From positions 16,665,462 to 16,729,461 of the forward strand of contig OX352763.1 in NCBI GenBank assembly GCA_947095585.1: a stretch of DNA of 64,000 nt. Reading direction: 5' to 3'. The stretch comes from Nephrocerus scutellatus. Lineage: Eukaryota > Arthropoda > Insecta > Diptera > Pipunculidae. Below the pieces are notes generated by a model. It was not told the DNA's origin, did no database searches, and worked only from the letters and a program-made list of their open reading frames with translations. The position numbers were made by a program, and so were the translations under genes. The first letter of the stretch is position 1; the number at the start of each line of letters is the position of its first letter. Shown one piece after another: positions 10,285 to 20,719 of this stretch.

Positions 10285-11490
10285 AATTTGAAACTCGTTT
10301 AAGAGTGTGAAGACTGCACCAGGCGCGGAAGTTCTACCGGAAAGTCCGTGATACGACGCAATATACTATACACCGCGTTTCACATTCTGCAAAAACGAAG
10401 AGGCTAATCTGATCGCCGATCGAGTGATGGGAATGAAATATCTTTGGACTAACGTGAACACCGCCAACATAGGTCATAATTCCACGGTCCTCTTCGGACG
10501 CGTATTAGTTATACGACAATCAACGTCCATCTTAGACAGATGTGGCAGTAATAACAGAGCAGAACATACCTAAATCCTTCACGACAACCGGTCCTTACCA
10601 AATCTACTGATCAGATTTTTAACCTTATGCAGGCGAAAAAAAATGTCTAGGACTCCAAAACTCACAACACCATCTGCTAATAGACTTTAGAGCCGGCTAT
10701 AATAGCATAACCAGAGTTGAACTTTATAAAGCCATGAGCGAATTCGGCTGACATTACATGACTGACTATGTAGGTTGATCGTGACCAACTGAAGTGAAGA
10801 TATCCGGAAAACTATCAAGCACATTTAACATATACAACGCACTCCGACAAGTAGATAGTCTGGACTCTGGACCTGGACTGCGTATTCTTCAAACTGAGCT
10901 TGGAGAAAACGATCCGAAACTCAAATGTAGCGGTGAAAGGGTGGGCGCCGTGGCTCAGTGGTTAAGTGCATGGATTTCTGAGCAGGAGTTTCGTAGTTCG
11001 AATGCCAGAAAACATCAAAAGTATTTTTCACAAATATCCGAGAGTAATATCTTGTCACGGAAAGCTTCTCAATTCCCCGTTCGGATACGGCATTAAATTG
11101 TAGGTCCCTTCCATTTGTGTGCAAAAATGTAAATACATGCACAATACAAATCGTGCGGGTTGCACGAAACCTGAGGCTGCACATAACTGGGAGCAAAACA
11201 CACACCACATTTGCGAGCCGAAGATCCAATTGTTTCAAAGTTAGTGGAACGCTAATTCGAAGTAATTCTTTAGTTCTTTAGGTCAGTTGTAGAATCCGAC
11301 TTCTATTAAGACTCGGTAAGTCCATGAATTTAACCATAACAAACAAGCTTGTGGTAAATAAGATAATTGTCATACCAAAACATCCATATGGATTCGAGAT
11401 TTTTGTGGTTAGCGGAAAGCACTCTGACCTCAGAGCAAAAGTGAGGTGGAAAGTTTTACGGAGAATGGTTGGCCTCGTATATAGAACGCG
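10285..11490 (+). mobile_element. RTE-like LINE remnant, internally deleted, SINE nested in it
   Basis: Translation gives LINE fragments in order: a linker (ARKFYRKVRDT), a palm motif (HHLLIDFRAGYNSI, then ELYKAMSEFG), and the C-terminal part around 11335-11480. The latter is DNA that aligns with the ORF2 end at 63160-63290. Stops and shifts are frequent. The FKAAYDSI-type palm motif is shared with the copies at 62440 and 19640. A tRNA-derived SINE interrupts it at 10943-11190. Assignment to the RTE clade rests on motif style and is inference. Confidence 0.7.
10943..11190 (+). mobile_element. tRNA-derived SINE, copy 1
   Basis: The head gggcgccg is followed by a perfect A box (tggctcagtgg, 10951-10961) and a degenerate B box (agttcgaatgc, 10995-11005). 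The body has landmarks shared with copies 2 and 3: gagagtaat, agcttctcaatt, taaattgtaggtcccttcc, ttgtgtgcaaaaat. The 3' tail is eroded. It sits in an RTE-like LINE copy. Confidence 0.75.
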
Positions 11491-12399
11491 ATAAAAAAAT
11501 TTGTTTCACTCTTACTTACGACGGCTGATCAAAATGAAAAAATTTCATTTCACGCATCGGTTGGTTTCTTGCAATTATCGGATATATTTACAAACAACTG
11601 TTTATGGAAAAGGCGGGATCGGTTCACTATTTGTGAGAATTGAAAAATCTGTATTAAGCACCTATTCTTCCAAATGATCAAATACTGGTCTTTGTGCTAT
11701 TATGTACTATGTATATTTATTTATTTATCAATTGATTATCAATTTGGATTAACTCACTGTCTATTTCGCATATTAGCAAAGATTAAAACTTTATTTTCTC
11801 AAATGTGTAAATTGAAATTGTTACGCCTTAAATGAAAGCAAATCATTCAATTCAATTAACTTACGTTCCTATCATATAAGCAAAGGAAGATTAATTGCTT
11901 TTGATAATTTTGCGATACGGTATTCCTCGCTACAACAGTTCATGCGCTGTTTTTGCAGTCATCGCACAGAAGCTTAACAACAAAATATTAATCATCAATT
12001 CAATTGAGTCATGTGGAGAAGCAATTTCTAATGCAATTATCGTCGACGTATCGTATTCAAACCCTCCTGTGGCAGAGCTGCCTCATAAAGTCTACAACAC
12101 GTCATGTAACAGCAACATACAGCTTAACTTAGTGTATCTTAGTCCATAGCACAAATCTAAACTTTGAAAATTTAATTTTCTGCTATTCAATTGTGAGAAT
12201 ATTTATGGCTCGTACGTTTGTTCGTGCGTTTGGTTACTTTGGGCGGGTGTGTTATTAAGACTAGACGGTTTGGAGAAATTGCAACAACAACAACATTAAC
12301 ACATAAATCAACATAAAGTCGTAAAATTATTTTACAGCAAATGGAAAAGCTCGTGAAAACAAACGAAACGGGCAAATATTATTTATGTGCAGATTTTGT
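11491..12399 (+). other. Intron sequence, nothing recognised
   Basis: AT-rich. The 84-codon frame at 11895-12149 resembles no family I know. Confidence 0.4.
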
Positions 12400-12830
12400 G
12401 TAAACCTCATGGGTTGGCCGGCCAGCTTGAAATAGTTTTGTTTTCGTGCGACAAAGGAATGTTTTTTGCTGGTTCTTAATTGACATGAGCAGTTGTGTTT
12501 CCTCAGGTGCCCTCACAGTCCGCATTGCCCTGTAATGATTCTTGTAATTCTTCTGCTCCAAAGGTATAATACTGCGATTTATTTAATGAGACCTTTTTGG
12601 GTTGTCTTTCGTCTGCTGTGGGTCTGTGAGATTTTTACATCTTACGGCCTTAGCTATTGCTGCCATTCTACGAATCTCTTTCTGCATTTTATAATACCAC
12701 AGACTGATCTGGTCCTCCCAGCACAGTTTCTACTTCTCTGTTCACGAGCTCATCCGCTGCCTTACAAGACAATTACAATTGTACCGATGTGTTCCGGCAC
12801 ACTTTTTTTTCTGGAAAAGTCTGTTTAGAT
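12400..12830 (-). mobile_element. LINE-X scrap: region after RNase H
   Basis: Minus-strand translation includes TRIITGQCGL and GHLRKH. These parallel VRIITGFLTGHCRLKGYLKK from the same position of the long LINE-X copy (about 34985-35010). Many stops and shifts; a short 5'-truncated piece. Confidence 0.55.
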
Positions 12831-12911
12831 TTAGCCTACTCTTCGCCACCAGTCTTTTCTTGTTGCAGAGCTCTTATGGCTTTTCGATATGATGGCAATT
12901 CTCAGCCTCAT

Positions 12912-14240
12912 GTAACGGGTGATTTGTCCAGAGGTAATTTTTTCAATATTGTTTTTGGACAGATGTAGCGTGGGGAGTGTCAAATTGTCATGGTATTTAT
13001 ATACAGTGTTGTTTGCCATTTCATCATGGAAAGACTGAACACAGCGGCTACAAATTGTTCAGCTTATTACGAAAATCAACGTTCTGTGAGAAATTTGTTT
13101 CTTGCGCTTAGATCAAGTTATGGTCGAAATATTCAGCCTGTCGAGACCACTATTCGGAATACCATTGAAAAGTTTGAATCCCGGCACAGCGGCTACAAAT
13201 TGTTCAGCTTTTTATTACGAAAATCAGCGTTCTGTGAGAAATGTGTTTCGTGTGCTTAGATAAACTTATGGTTGAAATAATCAGTCTGTCGAGACCACTA
13301 TTTGGAATATCATTGAAAAGTTTGGATCCCAATTTACAGCATTCGATGATACGCGACCAAATAGACCACGTCCAGCTTGTAGTGAAGAATATATCGCGGC
13401 GGTAGCTGAGTATACGCAATGGCGGTGATAAATCGATTTGGCAGCCTGGCTTGTCGTGTGTAACAACTTGGCATTTTTGTAAGCTCGTGCAAAAATTGAA
13501 GCCTACCGACCTTCCTATGCGTCACCGTTTCAGTGTTTGAGCTCTTGAAAAGTTCGAAGCCAGGATTCTCTGTTTTGACCAAACTTTTGTTCAGCGATGA
13601 AGCCCATTTTTGGGTTAATGGCTAATTCAATAAGCAAAAGTGCCTTATTTGGGCTGAAAAGCAACCTGATGAATTTCGAGTGCTGCCATTACATCCAGAG
13701 AAAATAACGGTTTGGTGTGGTTTATGGGCCGGTAGAATCATCGGTCCATATTTCCGCAAAAATGAGGACGGCCAGAACGTAACTGTGAATGGCGCCCGTT
13801 ATCGCGCCATGATAACGGACTATTTGTGCCTGAAATTAAAGCCCGTGATCTCGACGAAATTTGGTTCCAACAAGACGGCGCTACTTGCCATACAGCGCGT
13901 GAAACAATGCACTTATAAAGAAATCATTTTGGCTAGCAGTTTATTACACGCTTCGTGGCGGTGAATTGGCCACCTAGATCGTGTGATATCACAACTCTAG
14001 ACTTTTTGCTTTGGAGCTACGTAAAGACAAAAGTCTACGTGAACAAAACCAGCTCCACTTGAGGTATTGGAAGCCAGCATTCGCCCGATACCAGTCGAAA
14101 TGCTCGCACGCGTCATCGATAATTGGACCTTCAGATGTATTGACCATCTTAATCGCAGTTGCGGTCAACTTTTGCAAGAAATAATCTTTAATAAATAAAT
14201 TGCAAGAAATGTTCTTCCGAATACCAATATAGATTCTACG
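12912..14240 (+). mobile_element. DD41D mariner-like transposon, decayed copy 1
   Basis: The 5' end (gggtgatttgtccagaggta near 12917) resembles the terminal repeat of the copy at 35409-36338. Transposase pieces read on the + strand: MERLNTAATNCSAYYENQRS (helix-turn-helix start, 13027), SDEAHFWVNG (first Asp, about 13597), an LPLHPEKITVWCGLWAGRIIG block, NVTVNGARYRAMI, and QDGATCHTA (second Asp, about 13872). The CDITTLDFLLWSY block ends it near 14015. Stops, frameshifts and a 145-bp duplication kill the frame. In this family 41 residues separate the last two aspartates, as in rosa-type (DD41D) elements. Confidence 0.8.
13040..13330 (+). repeat. 145-bp tandem duplication inside transposase
   Basis: 13040-13184 and 13185-13330 are near-identical and both encode the N-terminal DNA-binding region (SAYYENQRSVRN). 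The period of 145 is not a multiple of three, so the duplication itself shifts the frame. Confidence 0.8.
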
Positions 14241-14510
14241 GTTACATTTTTTTATTTTTTTTATTTTTTCAAAAATCACCTCTAGATGAATCACCCCATA
14301 CTTTCTTTCCAGATTTAAGTGAGCACATCTTTCAATGGCATGCACCTCTGCTTGAAATATGCTCAGATACTTACCCATTGCTTTCGAATACTTGGTCAGA
14401 CCACCAGACCGTAGACTTTTGTTCAACTTTTTTTTTGCCTGACTGCTCTCTTTGAGAAACTGGCGGTACCCGGTGCTTATGCTCGGTGTCACCTCCCTCG
14501 GGAATACCAT
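14240..14510 (-). mobile_element. LINE-X scrap: RNase H domain
   Basis: Minus-strand frame contains TKYSKAMGKYLSIFQAEVHA and then ERCAHLNLERKY. These match the RNase H region of the long LINE-X copy (TKYSKAMVQCPSIFQTEEYA, ERCVHFNLERNY near 35290). FQAE holds the second catalytic acidic residue of RNase H. It abuts the DD41D copy. Confidence 0.75.
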
Positions 14511-14515
14511 TTCCT

Positions 14516-15480
14516 AACTGAGCAGAAGGTTTTTGAATTCAAACGTTTTGTGCAACATAAACAGTTTGGTTTAGCAAAATATTCACGAAAAACATTAAGT
14601 TCTAAAAAATTGCAATATGCAATATACTCATTAGAAAAGCAAATGTAACACGTCAGTGTACTAAGTCTGAAATGCCCAGACCCATGCTAATATTCTTTTC
14701 TGCCAAGAGCACAAACATTTGATTCCAGATGATCACTATTCACTATATTCACTATTTTATGCATAAAATTTATTGCCAAGTGAGAACTCCCTGAAGGACT
14801 GGCGAATACTAATATTGTAATAGATACATATTCTCCTTGAATGGGACAGCCAATATATGATAAGTACATCATAAAGTTCCTATCACAGTAGCAATTTATA
14901 GATCTGTTAAATATTCTGACGAAGAAAAAGTTGACAAACAAATATTTTTGTTGAATGCTATGGCCCGAATACCCTCACTCTTTAAAACTAAAAGCTATCC
15001 CCAGTGTCTGTCTGTAAAGTTTATTGATTCACACCCAAAATCCCAAAAATCCCAGCGGAGTCAAGCAGTTTAAGCTGCACGTATGTCATATTTTTCGTGC
15101 AGGAAAAAAAATTTAAAAAAAATATAATTCATAAAGTAATGATGTAGAACAAAAAATGACACATGGAGTGGGTTTTTTCCAGAGGGAAATAATAGAAATT
15201 GACTTCTGTATTAGTGTTAGTATTGCTCGCAATGAAAAACTGCACAACTGTGCCAGAGTTGAAGCTCAGTTTAAGCAATTTACGATTAAATATCCCAACG
15301 GAATAATTTGGCAATTAGCAATGCCAAAGCCACCGCTTGCAACCGTTTTCAAAGCCAACTTGATTTGTTGTGTCTGATTAGTTTTAAGCAAATAAACGAA
15401 GAATATAAAGAAAACATTTATTTTTTGAAATATTTTAAATTCGTTTTAAAATTAATGTTAATTACACTGAAGTAGATTTT
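14516..15480 (+). other. Intron sequence, nothing recognised
   Basis: No gene or repeat recognised; small frames on both strands have no family resemblance. Confidence 0.4.
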
Positions 15481-15499
15481 TTTTTATTTATTTTTAAAT

Positions 15500-15870
15500 C
15501 CTTTATATTAACTTCACGTGCTCGTGTGTTCGTCTGTTCTGTTTGTTTGTTTGTTTGTCATGTAATCTTGCGATCAATTTTTTTTAACCCATTTCCCAAA
15601 GCCCGATTTTATTGAAAGTTTGCAAACATGTGTGTTTCCGGTGACAAGACTTTCTATTCAAATTTGGAGAACTTCGGGCTCCAGGGGCGACGAGTGTCCA
15701 TATAAATTATTTTAAAATTAACCCGATTTTCTTCAAAATTTTTACATATGTGTCTCCGATGCACAACACTTTTTGTAAAAATTTTGGAAGTGAACGGGTC
15801 GCCTCCCAAACAGTTTTTAAAAAATTTTTTGTTGAAACTTTGCACATTGTGTATTCCCGAATAGAGAATT
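15500..15870 (-). repeat. Dispersed repeat family A, copy 2 (inverted)
   Basis: Reading the minus strand, three units show the aaaattt, aaaatcggg and GC-block layout of 6590-6925. The order ends in ttgatcgcaaga and a region where copy 1 has its ccgacga repeats (here a gtttgtttgtttg run on the + strand, about 15540-15558), then aagttaatat. It has inserted at the edge of a LINE scrap. Confidence 0.6.
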
Positions 15871-15879
15871 TAAACGCTC

Positions 15880-16420
15880 TTCCCGGTCGCTTCACTACCC
15901 TCACTTATGAACCCCCGCATTCCTCTTACCTTCGTGGTAGCATTTCTGATGTAAGGTAGTAGATAAGCTGCATCAGACCAAATACATATGACAATTATAC
16001 TCAAGTTTAGGGCGAATTAAAGCCTTGTAGGTAGTAGCCAGATCAGAGGGAGTGAAATATATCTTGCGCCGGGTTAGAAAACCTAAACCTTTTCAATATG
16101 TTTGGCGACGGTGAATACGTGGTCATTCGAACGAAGCTTGTCGTTAACGCACATACCGAGAATTGCGAGTTTTTCAGTTTCCTCGATACAAGTCCCATTC
16201 ATGCATGGATAATTGAATTGGATTTAAGATTCGCTTAGACAACCGGAGACGGCATTGGGTATTGGAAGCGTTAAATGTTAGCCGATTGTTTTCTACCCAT
16301 TTTATAATGCTGTCCAGGTCAGAATTTAACATGCTTAACATACGCAGTTGTTTGAGTTCCTTATGAGCAGTGGAGGGACTTTTCTCAAACTTATATGAGA
16401 AGCTGAGTAGCAAAAGAATG
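15880..16420 (-). mobile_element. LINE scrap: reverse transcriptase thumb region (CR1/Jockey-like)
   Basis: Minus-strand pieces read LNSDLDSIIKWVENNRLTFN, NASNTQCRLRLSKR, then ILGMCV-type and YFTPSDLATTYKALIRPKLE blocks typical of the part after the palm of LINE reverse transcriptases. The clade cannot be fixed. Frameshifts separate the pieces. Confidence 0.7.
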
Positions 16421-16890
16421 AATTGGATTAGAAGTAATGGACAAGAGATCAGAGATAAAAATAAAGTGGGTCAGTGGGATGGAGCAGCCGGGAAATGCTG
16501 GGTATTTCCGCTCGTTGAATAATAAAATACTTACTTGCTTCAAATAAAAGTTAATTTGTTAATGTAATTATTAACGTTTGACCTTGGATTTCACTTAAAA
16601 CCAGAATCCTGAAAGAAAACTACTCACCACAAAAGGTCGAAAATAAATTGACCATTAAAACGCAGTAGCTACATTTGACGTAGTTGTCAAATTATATTTC
16701 TGGAAATTAGTTACTTTACACCTTGTATATCGACTTAGAAAACGAGTTGAAAACTTTTCGTTTAATAAACGGATGGTGTATACTCGTTCACTTTCCGTTC
16801 TCTCTGATGAGCGTAATTATCTGGCCTTAGTGAAAGATGGTGTTACTAATTAAATTCAGTGCCATTTTTTGTTAATGCCATTCTATAAAA
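16421..16890 (+). other. Intron sequence, nothing recognised
   Basis: AT-rich with no recognised feature. Confidence 0.4.
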
Positions 16891-16899
16891 GACTAGCTG

Positions 16900-17515
16900 C
16901 GTAACTCAGATTATGTTTGACAGACGACAAAATTGTGTTTTTACGAAAACAAAAAAAACAATGAGTGTACAGTTGACAACAGGAAGACGATATGTTTGCC
17001 GATATTTAAGCTTGATTTAAAAAAAAATCTGCTTCAATTCATAGCTGTGGACGAAACATGCATTCATCAATGCAGACCAGAGATGAAGAAATGGACATTT
17101 CCTACAAATTGGTGTCGAAGAAGGAAAAATTCATTTCATCAGCTGGAAAGATTATGGATATAGTTGGGATACAGGAGGCATAATCCATATCGATTGCCTT
17201 GAAGACAAATATCTAGCGAATATTATTCCAACTTATTGGACTGTTTTAAACGAATAAACGACCATATTTGGAAAGAAAAAAGCTCTCTTTTATCGAAACG
17301 GTAATCTTTTATTGTATTGGGCTGCCACCACATCCTCTATATTTAGCCTTCAGCGATTATTTTCTATTTCTGTTTCCGAAAAAATGGCTCGAATAAAGGA
17401 GATTCGGCCTAGTTCTGACAATCTCATATTTTGAAGTTATGAAGTGTTTATCATGCTATTCAGAAGGGATCAATAAATTAACTTTGGAGCTAAAAGAATG
17501 CTATTTTGAAAATTA
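16900..17515 (+). mobile_element. DD34D mariner remnant
   Basis: The + strand encodes LQFIAVDETCIHQCRPEMKK, equivalent to the VDETWIHHY block holding the first catalytic Asp of mariner transposases. Further on come GYRRHNPY/IDCLEDKYLANI and, near 17325-17385, LPPHPLYLAFSDYFLFL-like residues matching the third Asp block. The middle, including the second Asp, is degraded. Stops throughout. Confidence 0.75.
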
Positions 17516-18329
17516 AATGAATTTAAAAAAAAAATCAGACTCTCCTCGTATGTGTGTCTGCTTTACGAGTTAAAGCTACGAGTGCATCTCCTTCATAATT
17601 CAGTGTCAATGCAATTTAGTAATTAATATACAACAAACGTCATAACAGCAACAGCAACTATTATTACTGAAATTTAATAGCACATCAGCTTAATTATTAT
17701 ACTCGTACATTATCGATATATGTATGCCGTGCGTATATCTATGTTAATGTATGCATATGTATCTATAGATGTTGGTTTAATGATTTTCTGTTGTTGCACC
17801 ATCAATTGAAAGGATATGCTACTAAGCGTACTTGCTGCTGTTTCTGCTATCGTTTACTATCGTTACAATTTTGAAATTAATTGAATTTTCATTGCTCGTT
17901 GCTGTCGGTCGTGCAAAATGCTCGTACGTGCTTTGTGTGGGCTGCGATGAAGTTTAAAGTAAACTTAAGCAGTGAACCCTTTGTTTTGTGGTGCAAAACG
18001 CTGCAAAATAATCGTTGCATGCAAAAGTGTATGCGCTTACAAGTGGCAATTATGAAAACAATGCTTACGAATAAATCATAGAACGCTTCGGTAATTTTGC
18101 ACTTTCTAAGTGTAAGTGATGGATGCCATAATTCGAAGACGCCCTAGTTTTGGCTTTTGACACTAACTGTAGTACATGGGTAATAATCTTTTCAACTTTA
18201 GCCCGTTTTTTATATAAGGGGTGCACGGCAAATTTTAGTTCGTTTTAGAAATGTATGTAAAATAAAAATGCAACGAATATTTTCAAAAGAATAGTACTTT
18301 ATTTTTGAGACTACACCTTCTGATTAATA
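17516..18329 (+). other. Intron sequence, nothing recognised
   Basis: AT-rich. The 66-codon frame at 17881-18081 is unsupported. Confidence 0.4.
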
Positions 18330-18860
18330 ATGGATTACTATTCAAATTCAAATGACTACCTCGGCTGGATCTGCAGTATTTCATTCTGTCGACCCAATTT
18401 TCAGTACATTTTTTTCCGTTTAAGCCTCTATTTCACCAATAGTTACTTTTATTACGTCTTTCAAAGCCTCAATCATAACTGGATGAGTAGAATAACATTT
18501 GTCGTTGACTGCTCCTCTCAAATAATAGTCCAACGAAGTCAAATCGCAGCTCCTAGGCGGCCAGTGGACATCGCCACATCGGCTGAGAATGCTAATGATT
18601 TTCAAAGATATGACGTAAAACATCAATTATATCGTTGGCTGTGTGATGGGTGCAGTGGCGCCGTCCTGTTGAATCCTTTTCAATTCTAGGGAATAAATTG
18701 ACTGTTAGTGGGGCTACTTGCTCTTTTTCGAGGAAAAATGCTATGATAACTCTGGACCATATTGCACACCAAATAGTCGCTCGTTTTGGCTGTACTCCTA
18801 ATGGTGACCTCCCAAATAAAATGACGACATGTAATATTATTATCATTTATATCTTACCCT
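18330..18860 (-). mobile_element. DD41D mariner-like remnant, copy 2
   Basis: Minus-strand pieces: GRSPLGVQPKRATIWCAIWS with a following LEKEQVAPLTVN, then TGRRHCTHHTANDIIDVLRH (DGATxHTA block, with the Asp lost), then DVHWPPRSCDLTSLDYYLRG carrying the third-Asp block. The SCDLT..D layout is the same as in the copy at 35409. Only the C-terminal half remains. Confidence 0.75.
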
Positions 18861-19553
18861 CCCAAAGCGGGAGGACCCTGTATTTTATCTAGTTCTCGCG
18901 CCTTATATATCGCTGATTAACTGTAGAATATGGCATACAATATTTTTTTATAAACAATTTTCCACAAACGATTCACCGTTGGAAAGATAGTGAATTTAAT
19001 TGTGTGATTCTAAATTTAATGTCCCATATCATTTAAAAAATCCACACCATGGAACAAAGCGTTTTGTCGCAAACCACTAAACTAATCAAGCATTGACAAG
19101 TGGGCGGCAGAAACGGGCCAATTGAATGTCGTAGTCCGCATGGTAAATTCCTAAAATTTCTGAATCATCAAGCAAAAGGCGCCGCTTTGGCATTTATTTT
19201 TAATATAAAAAAAATGTATTTTTAAAATTCTTCTCTTTTCTTTTGTTTTTTGCCATGTTCGTCTGATCGGGGTCGGTCGGGGACATTTTTCTCACACATG
19301 TAGACTGGTAATTTCTTTCTGAACCAATTCTTTGCTGAATATTTTTTATAGAATTTTTCTACCGTGATTTAAATGGCTTGTTAGTGAACACAAAATTGGG
19401 GTTAATTATTTCTTGGTCAACTCAAATATGGAGGTTAAGATTTTTGCTTGCAATAATTACATTTTATTCTACAATTGATTTTTGTTTTAAGTTTTGTCGA
19501 GTTTTAGTTTTTTTTTTAAGTTTCCCCACACCAAAGAGACATATAAGACATAC
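18861..19553 (+). other. Intron sequence, nothing recognised
   Basis: AT-rich; no supported feature. Confidence 0.4.
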
Positions 19554-19600
19554 GAGGGCTGCCTTTTATAGTTCGGGATTAGGCAACCTTAGGGCTGTCA
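19554..19600 (+). repeat. Possible mariner terminal remnant
   Basis: tacgagggctgccttttata followed by gttcggg resembles the outer end of some insect mariner elements. No partner terminus was found. Confidence 0.2.
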
Positions 19601-19639
19601 TCTGGTAACTGACGTCTCTATTGTAAAGTTTGACATTTT

Positions 19640-20335
19640 AGACGGTGTATTTACTCAGAACATCCAGTTTTACATCACTAAACTCTGGGTGTTTCTGGTC
19701 TACGCCATGCTTCCAGCGTAGGCTTGGCCGGCCACGCTGTCGTGTTCCATGAATCCTACCGCAAAGGACTTTCCGAACAGGATCATCTTCGCTCATGCGA
19801 GCTAGGTGTCCTACCCACCGGAGCCTACAGAGCTAAATTCTCTTCACGATGTCGACATCGCGGTAAAGCTCTTAGATCTCATCATTATAGAGTCGCCGGA
19901 ATCGTTCTTCCTCACATACGGGACAATTCTCCCTTAAACTTTTCTCTCGAACGCAGCTAAGAGGTCAGAATGCTTTATGCAAACACCCAAGTCTCGGATC
20001 CATATGTAAGTACTGGTATGACCATTGTCTTATGTACCAGCAGCTTGGATGTTATGGTTAAATTCCTGTTAAATTCCGTTATGGTCAAGACCTACCTACA
20101 TAGTCTTGTCAGTTTATTTGGTGTGCCGAATTCTCTCATGACTTTATAAAGTTCAACTCTGAATATTCTATCATAGGCGGCTTTAAAGTCTATAAAAAGA
20201 TGGTGTAGTGAGTTTTCCATCATATGCCTAAGGGTGTAAATGATATGTAAAGTCCTCGAGGGGTGCTATTCTCCATCTCTTGCGATAACTCCAGAAATTG
20301 ATTATCTGCTTAACGTCATCAGTCATAATGAATAA
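19640..20335 (-). mobile_element. RTE-like LINE remnant, internally deleted
   Basis: On the minus strand, the reverse transcriptase start and palm (MRENSLHHLFIDFKAAYDRI-like, then ELYKVMREFGTPNKL) near 20110-20270 are joined almost directly to the C-terminal end (GHLARMSEDDPVRKVLCGRI, GTRQRGRPSLRWKHG) near 19700-19830. The catalytic core is missing. The C-terminal block is nearly the same as in the copy at 44065. Confidence 0.8.
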
Positions 20336-20659
20336 GACAAATCAGCTCAATAAATTAGTAACGATATGTGCAAGTCTTTATTCAACCAATGAGACGTATA
20401 CTTTTACGTATGTATATGTTATAGGAAAGAGTCTAACACAAATCATCAACTAACATCAATTAGCACTTTGCCACAAAATATGCCAAACAGACACACGGAC
20501 ACTCCGACTTCAGTCTGTCAATCTACATAATATTCTGAAGTCATTAGGATTTTCTTGGTGTTGTGTTGGAGGTGTTGTGGCATGTGTTCTTATTATAGGC
20601 CGCTTGTGTGTTGCACAACTGCATAGATAAGTACCTCACTCGTGCACAACGGCCCACCA

Positions 20660-20715
20660 CTTCAATATAAAGCTCTATCTCAGTTCGGCTGTCGGTCGTC
20701 GACAGACGGTCACAT
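20660..20715 (+). promoter_or_regulatory. Core-promoter-like motif cluster
   Basis: tataaag (20666-20672), an initiator-like tcagtt (20680-20685) and a DPE-like ggtca (20708-20712) occur together with a ctgtcg/cgacag inverted pair. The TATA box is too close to the initiator and the DPE is one base short of its fixed distance. This could be an alternative start for the mannosidase, or chance. Confidence 0.2.
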
Positions 20716-20719
20716 TATT

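Noticed and set aside
10943..11015. Functional tRNA gene at the A/B box motifs
   Set aside because: No tRNA cloverleaf closes, the B box is degenerate, and the sequence continues into a SINE body shared with two other copies.
11895..12149. 84-codon frame as a small gene
   Set aside because: No recognisable domain, promoter or neighbour logic; length is expected by chance over 64 kb.
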